The translations under genes and the position numbers were made by a program. From positions 1-40,967 of the forward strand of contig NZ_JACXXG010000035.1 in assembly GCF_014764705.1 (NCBI RefSeq): 40,967 nt of DNA, read 5' to 3'. The stretch comes from Stutzerimonas kunmingensis (GTDB taxonomy: Bacteria; Pseudomonadota; Gammaproteobacteria; Pseudomonadales; Pseudomonadaceae). Shown one piece after another: positions 35,145 through 40,967 of the stretch. The first letter of the stretch is position 1. Every line of letters begins with the position of its first letter. The notes beneath the pieces are model-generated. The model did not search any database. It saw only the letters and a list, made by a program, of their open reading frames with translations, and was not told the origin of the DNA.

Positions 35145-38100
35145 TTGAACGCCGAACACAGCGCCCTCACAGCGACCTGGAATGAAGCTGAACGGCTGAT
35201 CGCATTGGCTCGTTATGCCGCGCTCGACGCCTCGTGCGACGCGGAGCTGGATGAGCTTGCCGCCATGGCTGCGGACCTCTGTGCCTGTCCGGCGGCGGCG
35301 ATCCATTTCATCGATGACCAATACCAGTACTGCAAGGGCGCCTTCGCGCTCCAGCGCGAGCCCGTTCCGCTCGCGCGCTCGCTCTGTGCCCGCGCGATCC
35401 TGCAATCCGAGCCGCTAATCACCAGGCAAAGCGGCGAGCTCAGCGCGCCCGTGGAAATGCCACGTCTTGCCGCAGGCGAGCCCGCACACTTCTATGCCGC
35501 GGCTATCCTGCGCGACGACGATGGCCTGCCGCTGGGTACGCTGTGCGTCTGCGACCGCCAGCCACGCGAGCTCTCGCCGCGTCAGGGTGCGCAACTGCAG
35601 GCAGTGGCACGTCAGGTCATGGCGCTGCTGGAACTGCGGCGTTTGCGCGGCGAAGACGCGCGCAGCCGCCAGATCATCGACAGCGCCCAGGACTACGCCA
35701 TTCTCGCCAGCGACCCGCGCGGGTGCATCACCAGCTGGAACAGCGGTGCGCAGCGCATGCTCGGCTGGACTGCCAAAGAGATGATTGGCCAGCCACTCGC
35801 CCGCATCTTCACCGAAGAGGATTGCGCACAACACGCCCCTGAGCAGGAAATGCGCACGGCAAGCGAGAAAGGCAGCGCCATCGATGAACGCTGGCACCAG
35901 CGCAAGGACGGTTCCCGCTTCTGGGCCAGTGGAGTGCTTACCCCGCTTTTGCACGACGGCAAGCCGCAGGGCTTCGTCAAAATTCTCCGCGATTTGACCG
36001 AAGCGCGGCTGCAGCAGAGCTTCGCCCGGGAAATGGAGGAGCGCTACCGCACGCTGGTCGACCTCAGTCCACAGGTGGTCTGGCAATGCGATGCCGATGG
36101 CAGCCTGAGCTATTGCAACAGCTACTGGTGCGAATTCACCGGCCTGGACGAGCAGCAATCACGTGGCGACGGCTGGCTTGTCGCGGTCTCCGCGAACGAT
36201 CGCCAGCGTACGGCCGAACAATGGCAGGCCGCGCTGCAACGCCAACTACCGTTCAAGCTCGAACTGCCCCTGCGCGACATCGATGGCCAGCCGCGATGGT
36301 TCCAGGTCAGCGCCGCACCGATCTACGATGCCGACGGACAATTGCTGCACTGGGTCTGCGTGGCCCAGGACGTCGACAGCCGCCGGCGCTCGGAGATGCA
36401 GCGGCTGGAGAGCGAAGCCTTCACCCGCCTGTTGCTGGATTCGGCCAACGAAGGTTTCTACTCCATCGACCGCGGCGGCATGGTCACCCTGTGCAACGAT
36501 GCCTTCCTCAACCTGCTGGGCTTCACCAGCCGCGAGGAAGTGCTAGGCCGCCAGCTGCACCATGTGATCCATCACAGCCATCCGGACGGCAGCCCCTACC
36601 CGGTGCAGGACTGCCCGATCCAGCACACCGCCACGACCGGCGAACCACGCCACGTCGAGCACGAACTGTTCTTCCGCGTCGACGGCAGCAGCCTGCCGGT
36701 GGAATACCGGGTCGCGCCGATCTACCGCGACGGCGAGCTGCAGGGCGCCATCTGCACCTTCAGCGACATCAGTGAGCGCACCCAGCACCAGGCATTGCAG
36801 GCCTTTCTTCTCGAACTGAGCGATTGCCTGCAGGCTTGCAGCGAGCGGGTCGATGTCTGCTGCGTACTCGACCAGCGCCTGGCCCGGCTGACGCACTGTG
36901 ACTGCATCGCCTGGGGGACCGTGAAGGACGGCACGCTGGCCGTGAAACAGGAATGGCTGGCTGTGGATGCTCCGAGCCGGATAGGGCGCCATAGCCTGGA
37001 AGCGGAAGCTGCCGGTTTCATCGACCGCCTGCCAGACGAAAACCTGGTCGTGCTCGAGGAAGACACGTCAGGCAGTGACTCGCTGCTGCAACATCTGGCC
37101 GCCCGCTCGGTCCTGTTCACCGAGTTGCCAGGTGTCGAGTCCGGCACCCAGCCCGCGCTGCTCATGTTCATCCGCAGCCAGCCGCTGCCGTGGAGCCCGG
37201 ATGACATAGGCCTGGCGCGCGAGGTGCTGGAGCGCATCCGTGCCGCGGCCGAGCGCATGCGGGCCAGCAAGGCCCTGCGCGAAGCCGAGCAGCGCATCAG
37301 CCTCGCCAACGAGATCGCCTCGATCGGCGTCTGGGAATACCGCGACAGCCATCATTCGCTGCACTGGGACGCACAACTCAAGGCCATGGCCGGGCTGGCG
37401 CCGGATGAGCCGGGGCTGGGTGTGCACGAGATTCTTGCGCGGATCCATCCGGACGACCGCAGCGTGCTGCTCAAGGCGCTGGGCGATACCCTTGCGGGAC
37501 GTGGCGACGGCGAGTTCCAGCTCGACTACCGCATCTTCGATACCCGCATCGGCGAGTTCGTCTGGCTCGCCAATCGTGGCCGCCGGCTCGTCGATTCCAG
37601 CGGCATGGTGCGCATCCTCGGTACCGCACGCAACATCACCGCCGAACGCAACGCTGCCGAACGCATGCTGCGCATGAACGAGATGCTCGAAGAGCAGATC
37701 AAGGATCGCCAGCAGGCCGAACAGCGCCAGACCGCGCTGATCGAACTGGGCGACCTGCTGCGCGAGCAGCACGACAGCCAGACCATCGCGCATGCCGCGG
37801 TGAGCGTGATCGGCCGCACCATCGGTGTTTCCCGAGTGCTGTTCGCCAGTGTCGATGCGCCGAGCCAGAGCGCCACCATCGAGCGCTACTGGAGCGACGG
37901 CAGTTCGGACAGCAGCAGCGAAGTGGTGCATTTCGCCGATTACGGCGATTTCTTCTATGACCTGCAGGAAAACGAACTGGTCGTGATCGAGGACGTGCTG
38001 CACGATGCCCGCACCGCCAGCCATGCGGAGAACTTTGCCGAAAGCCAGATCCGCAGCATCGTCTGCGTCCCGCTGTTCGAGCAGGGCCGCATTTCCGCCG

Positions 38101-39854
38101 TGATGATGCTGCTCGAAGAACAGCCGCGCGGCTGGCTCGACGACGACATCTCGTTCATCCGCGAAGTCGCCGACCGCGCCTGGACCGCCGATGAGCGCAT
38201 GCGCGCCGAACGCGCATTGCGGGAGAGCGAAGAGCAGTTCCGCACCCTCGCCGACAACATGAGCCAGTTCGCCTGGATGGCCGACCCCAGCGGCCACATC
38301 TACTGGTACAACAAGCGCTGGTACGACTACACCGGCACCACCGACGAAGCCATGCGCGCCCTTGGCTGGCGCACGGTGAACCACCCGGACCATCATGAGC
38401 GAGTCAGCGCCTCGATGAAGCGCGCCTTTGCCATCGGCTCGATCTGGGAAGAAACCTTTCCGTTGCGCGGCAAGGACGGCAAGTACCGCTGGTTCCTCTC
38501 CCGCGCGCTGCCGATTCGCGACGACTTCGGCCAGGTTACCCACTGGTTCGGCACCAATACTGATGTCACTGCCCAGGTTGCCGCCGAAGAGGCGCTGCGC
38601 GAACTCAACGACAGCCTCGAGCGCCGGGTCGCCGAACGTACCCGCGAGCTGGCGGCGATTAACAGCCGGCTGCACATCGAGATGGCCGAGCGCGAGCGCG
38701 CCGAGGAAGCGCTGCGCCACGCGCAGAAGATGGAAGCCATCGGGCAGCTCACCGGCGGCCTTGCGCACGACTTCAACAACATGCTGACCGGCGTGCTCGG
38801 CGCGCTCGACCTGATCCAGCGGCGTGTCGCCGGCGGCAATACCGGCGATCTCGACCGCTACATCGACGCCGCGACCACCTCGGCCAACCGTGCCGCGGCG
38901 CTGACCCATCGCCTGCTGGCCTTTGCCCGTCGCCAGTCGCTGGACCCCAAACCGGTCGACGTGAACCTGTTGGTGGTGTCGATGGAGGACATGCTGCGTC
39001 GCACCATGGGCGAGCACATCCGTCTGGAAGTCGAGCTGCAGGCAGATGCCTGGCTTGCTTATACCGACGGCCACCAGCTGGAGAACGCCCTGCTCAACCT
39101 GGTGATCAACGCCCGGGATGCCATGCCCAACGGCGGGCGTCTCGGGGTGAACACGCGCAATGTGCGGATTCAACAGCGCCAGCCGGACGCCCCGGAACCG
39201 GGCGACTACGTGGTGCTGAGCGTCACCGACAACGGCTCCGGCATGTCGGCGCAGACCATTGCCAAGGCGTTCGACCCCTTCTTCACCACCAAGCCGATCG
39301 GCCAGGGCACCGGCCTCGGCCTGTCGATGGTCTACGGCTTCGCCAAGCAGACCGGCGGCCACGTACGCATCGACAGCACGCTGGGCGAAGGCACACAGAT
39401 CATCCTCTACCTGCCGCGCAACGAAGCCCAGGACGAGCTACCGCCCTCCGCGTCGCAAGCGACCGAAACGCCCAGTGCGACGAACGGCGAGATCGTGCTG
39501 GTGGTGGAGGACGAAGCCGCCGTGCGCATGCTCGTCGTGGAGGTGCTGCAGGAGCTGGGCTATCAGGTGCTGGAAGCGGTCGACGCGAACGGCGCTCTAC
39601 CCTATCTGCACGGCGATCAGCGCCTCGACCTGCTGGTCACCGATTTCGGCCTGCCCGGCCTGAATGGGCGGCAGCTGGTGGAAAGCGCGCGACAGCACCG
39701 TCCCGAACTGAAGGTGCTGTTCATCACCGGCTACGTGCCGGACGACGAGATGCGTAACGACTTCCTCGCCCCCGGCATGGATATCCTCGCCAAACCCTTC
39801 AGCATCGACATCCTCGCCGCGCGCATCCGGCGCCTGATCGACGGGCGTGACTAG
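35145..39854 (+). CDS. Soluble multi-PAS/GAF hybrid histidine kinase with receiver domain
   Basis: A roughly 1569-residue hybrid kinase with no signal peptide or membrane span. Predicted order (positions approximate): GAF (20-165), PAS (178-285), PAS (296-412), PAS (422-545), GAF-like (552-702), PAS (715-835), GAF (863-1015), PAS (1027-1145), coiled coil, HisKA with phosphoacceptor His1208 (LAHDFNNML), HATPase (about 1308-1425, NALLNLVINARDAM and GTGLGLSMVYGF), and a receiver with Asp1500 (LLVTDFGLPG) and Lys in LAKPFS. The start is uncertain: TTG at 35145 has AGGA upstream, while GTG at 35118 has none. No second regulator gene is adjacent, so its output is unknown. Confidence 0.9.
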   Translation: MNAEHSALTATWNEAERLIALARYAALDASCDAELDELAAMAADLCACPAAAIHFIDDQYQYCKGAFALQREPVPLARSLCARAILQSEPLITRQSGELSAPVEMPRLAAGEPAHFYAAAILRDDDGLPLGTLCVCDRQPRELSPRQGAQLQAVARQVMALLELRRLRGEDARSRQIIDSAQDYAILASDPRGCITSWNSGAQRMLGWTAKEMIGQPLARIFTEEDCAQHAPEQEMRTASEKGSAIDERWHQRKDGSRFWASGVLTPLLHDGKPQGFVKILRDLTEARLQQSFAREMEERYRTLVDLSPQVVWQCDADGSLSYCNSYWCEFTGLDEQQSRGDGWLVAVSANDRQRTAEQWQAALQRQLPFKLELPLRDIDGQPRWFQVSAAPIYDADGQLLHWVCVAQDVDSRRRSEMQRLESEAFTRLLLDSANEGFYSIDRGGMVTLCNDAFLNLLGFTSREEVLGRQLHHVIHHSHPDGSPYPVQDCPIQHTATTGEPRHVEHELFFRVDGSSLPVEYRVAPIYRDGELQGAICTFSDISERTQHQALQAFLLELSDCLQACSERVDVCCVLDQRLARLTHCDCIAWGTVKDGTLAVKQEWLAVDAPSRIGRHSLEAEAAGFIDRLPDENLVVLEEDTSGSDSLLQHLAARSVLFTELPGVESGTQPALLMFIRSQPLPWSPDDIGLAREVLERIRAAAERMRASKALREAEQRISLANEIASIGVWEYRDSHHSLHWDAQLKAMAGLAPDEPGLGVHEILARIHPDDRSVLLKALGDTLAGRGDGEFQLDYRIFDTRIGEFVWLANRGRRLVDSSGMVRILGTARNITAERNAAERMLRMNEMLEEQIKDRQQAEQRQTALIELGDLLREQHDSQTIAHAAVSVIGRTIGVSRVLFASVDAPSQSATIERYWSDGSSDSSSEVVHFADYGDFFYDLQENELVVIEDVLHDARTASHAENFAESQIRSIVCVPLFEQGRISAVMMLLEEQPRGWLDDDISFIREVADRAWTADERMRAERALRESEEQFRTLADNMSQFAWMADPSGHIYWYNKRWYDYTGTTDEAMRALGWRTVNHPDHHERVSASMKRAFAIGSIWEETFPLRGKDGKYRWFLSRALPIRDDFGQVTHWFGTNTDVTAQVAAEEALRELNDSLERRVAERTRELAAINSRLHIEMAERERAEEALRHAQKMEAIGQLTGGLAHDFNNMLTGVLGALDLIQRRVAGGNTGDLDRYIDAATTSANRAAALTHRLLAFARRQSLDPKPVDVNLLVVSMEDMLRRTMGEHIRLEVELQADAWLAYTDGHQLENALLNLVINARDAMPNGGRLGVNTRNVRIQQRQPDAPEPGDYVVLSVTDNGSGMSAQTIAKAFDPFFTTKPIGQGTGLGLSMVYGFAKQTGGHVRIDSTLGEGTQIILYLPRNEAQDELPPSASQATETPSATNGEIVLVVEDEAAVRMLVVEVLQELGYQVLEAVDANGALPYLHGDQRLDLLVTDFGLPGLNGRQLVESARQHRPELKVLFITGYVPDDEMRNDFLAPGMDILAKPFSIDILAARIRRLIDGRD

Positions 39855-39920
39855 CGGCAACCGGAACTCTCCTTCGCGCCTCGCACTCTCAGAAGAACGA
39901 TAGCAAGGAGGTTTCCGCTC

Positions 39921-40229
39921 ATGCGCAAGACACTTTTCGCAGCGTTCACCCTGGCCATGGTGCCCGTAGGCAGTGCCATGGCCGACGGCCTGGTCCGCGA
40001 CATTCTCTCCTCGGGTGCGACCACCGCGTCCACTTACATGACGTTCAAGGACGACAAGCTGGTGATACCCGCTCGCGAGGATGCCGGCAGCTTTGTGGCC
40101 AGCAACGGCGAAATCCGCGGCCCGTATCTGGAAGCCATGCTGCAGCAACTGCGCAGCGAGCAGCCGCAGCTGAAGGCCACCGACATGGAGCTGGCCAGCG
40201 CGATCCTCGCCGCCGAACAGCTTCAATAG
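39921..40229 (+). CDS. Small exported DUF2388 protein
   Basis: A 102-residue protein with a signal peptide cleaved near VGSAMA (residue 21), followed by an about 80-residue mature part. The mature segment (TTASTYMTFKDDKLVIPAREDAGSFVASNGEIRGPYLEAML) matches the DUF2388 family of small, mostly pseudomonad exported proteins of unknown function. The ribosome-binding site AAGGAGG at 39905-39911 is strong. It follows the hybrid kinase gene by 66 bases on the same strand. Confidence 0.85.
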   Translation: MRKTLFAAFTLAMVPVGSAMADGLVRDILSSGATTASTYMTFKDDKLVIPAREDAGSFVASNGEIRGPYLEAMLQQLRSEQPQLKATDMELASAILAAEQLQ

Positions 40230-40270
40230 CGGCACGCTGAATCCATTCACGCACTCATTGAGGTCAGTTC

Positions 40271-40696
40271 ATGAAGAAGAGCGCTTCCGCCGTCTGGCAA
40301 GGCGGCCTGAAAGACGGCAAGGGCACCATCAGCACTCAGAGCGGTGCACTGAAGGACAATCCCTACGGCTTCAACACTCGCTTCGAAGACACGCCGGGGA
40401 CCAACCCGGAAGAGCTGATCGGCGCGGCCCATGCCGGCTGCTTCTCGATGGCCCTGTCGATGATGCTGGGCCAGGCTGGGCTGACCGCCGAACGCATCGA
40501 CACCCGCGCCGAGGTCACGCTCGACAAGGATGGCGAAGGCTTCAGCATCACGGCGATCGATCTCACCCTAAAGGCGCGGATTCCAGGCGCGGATGACGCG
40601 CAGTTCCAGCAGATCGCCAATCAGGCGAAGGAAGGCTGCCCGGTGTCCAAGGTACTCAACGCCCGCATCAGCCTGAACGCGACGCTGGAAGGCTGA
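40271..40696 (+). CDS. osmC: Organic hydroperoxide reductase OsmC
   Basis: A 141-residue OsmC-type peroxiredoxin that reduces organic hydroperoxides with two cysteines. Catalytic Cys57 (GAAHAGCFSMALS) and Cys123 (KEGCPVSKVL) are both present, and the N-terminal segment (WQGGLKDGKGTISTQSG...YGFNTRFED) closely matches E. coli OsmC. It is a stationary-phase and osmotic-stress protein in relatives. A GAGG ribosome-binding site lies eight bases upstream. An insertion sequence begins 37 bases past its stop, so its native terminator may be displaced. Confidence 0.95.
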   Translation: MKKSASAVWQGGLKDGKGTISTQSGALKDNPYGFNTRFEDTPGTNPEELIGAAHAGCFSMALSMMLGQAGLTAERIDTRAEVTLDKDGEGFSITAIDLTLKARIPGADDAQFQQIANQAKEGCPVSKVLNARISLNATLEG

Positions 40697-40733
40697 CCGC
40701 TGCTCCATTGCGCGAAGCTCGGGCGAAAAAAAA

Positions 40734-40967
40734 GGTTCTTCGCGGAGTCTGGGGGAAGAGCGAGTTGACAGTCAGGGAAGCAGGTAAATTGGCAGTCGCC
40801 AAACACACCCTTCACCTGTCCCTGCTGTCGCCGTGCATCTTATTGATCTTGCCGCTTTCTGGCCAGGCTACGACGCCGTTACCTGTCGCCCATCTACCGA
40901 TAACACCCTCCTCATTGAGCTTGAACCTCAAGCCGGCTCTCTTCCTAAGTGCGGGCGTTGTGGCCAG
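40734..40967 (+). mobile_element. Left end of an ISL3-family insertion sequence (runs off the window)
   Basis: The element appears to begin at 40734 with GGTTCTTCGCGG, resembling the terminal inverted repeat of ISL3-family elements of Pseudomonas such as ISPst2 as I remember it, and encodes the start of an ISL3 transposase. Immediately before it is a run of eight A (40726-40733). ISL3 elements duplicate 8 bp at AT-rich targets, so the A8 is a good candidate for the target duplication. The right end lies outside the window, so this cannot be confirmed here. Confidence 0.75.
40833..40967 (+). CDS. ISL3-family transposase, N-terminal part
   Basis: A frame starting at GTG 40833 is open to the end of the window (45 codons). 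It reads MHLIDLAAFWPGYDAVTCRP and continues to LPKCGRCGQ, the N-terminus of ISL3-family transposases with the first CxxC pair of the zinc-finger DNA-binding domain. The rest, including the DDE catalytic domain, is cut off by the window edge. The frame is not interrupted here, so the transposase may be intact. Confidence 0.8.
   Translation, partial: MHLIDLAAFWPGYDAVTCRPSTDNTLLIELEPQAGSLPKCGRCGQ

Noticed and set aside
37068..39362. Minus-strand frame of 764 codons antisense to the hybrid kinase
   Set aside because: The opposite strand encodes well-conserved kinase and sensor motifs; the antisense product has no recognisable features.
40765..40790. TTGACA and TAAATT as a promoter of the ISL3 transposase
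   Set aside because: The spacer is 14 bases, shorter than functional sigma-70 spacing.

Overview
The window looks like core chromosome of a high-GC gammaproteobacterium of the Pseudomonas group, most likely the Stutzerimonas (Pseudomonas) stutzeri complex. I infer this from protein similarity as I recall it, from the strong GC bias at third codon positions (which creates many long antisense reading frames), and from gene order. From pckA to the GspE-like ATPase (about 12.8-32.3 kb) the order pckA-hslO-hslR-rimB-rimK-envZ/ompR-tex-thioesterase-gshA-argA-argE-pit-DUF47-CYTH/CHAD-gspE parallels what I remember of the P. aeruginosa PAO1 PA5192-PA5210 region. No database search was possible.

Layout. 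0-5.5 kb, all on the minus strand: an exported aldose-epimerase-like DUF4432 protein with a perfect LacI/Cra-type palindrome upstream, a small histidine phosphatase, an HPF/RaiA-family ribosome-associated protein, a lipoprotein, an MFS/NTP-NDP-exchange-type transporter and a Tat-exported aldo/keto reductase. 5.7-9.9 kb, signalling: a possible small membrane protein, a classical membrane chemoreceptor, and, read divergently from it, a soluble FIST-domain chemoreceptor. 9.9-12.6 kb: a RecQ-family helicase with an unusual domain order and a nitroreductase. 12.8-32.3 kb, the conserved core block: gluconeogenesis (pckA), redox and heat-shock chaperones (hslO, hslR), ribosomal S6 modification (rimB-rimK), an envelope-stress two-component pair (ompR/envZ, equivalent to amgR/amgS), tex, glutathione synthesis (gshA), arginine synthesis (argE-argA), phosphate transport (DUF47-pit), a CYTH-CHAD triphosphatase-type protein and an orphan GspE/PilB-type ATPase.

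32.3-41 kb is more accessory. It holds a palindromic REP-like element, two divergently transcribed L,D-transpeptidases of different families, a soluble hybrid histidine kinase of about 1570 residues with eight predicted sensor domains, a small DUF2388 exported protein, OsmC, and the left end of an ISL3-family insertion sequence that runs off the window.

There is no CRISPR array, prophage, tRNA or rRNA, and no defence island that I can recognise. The best candidates for something less described are the RecQ variant with a displaced zinc motif, the FIST chemoreceptor, the giant PAS/GAF kinase, and the DUF4432 gene under a LacI-type operator. None of these is a clear new multi-gene system.
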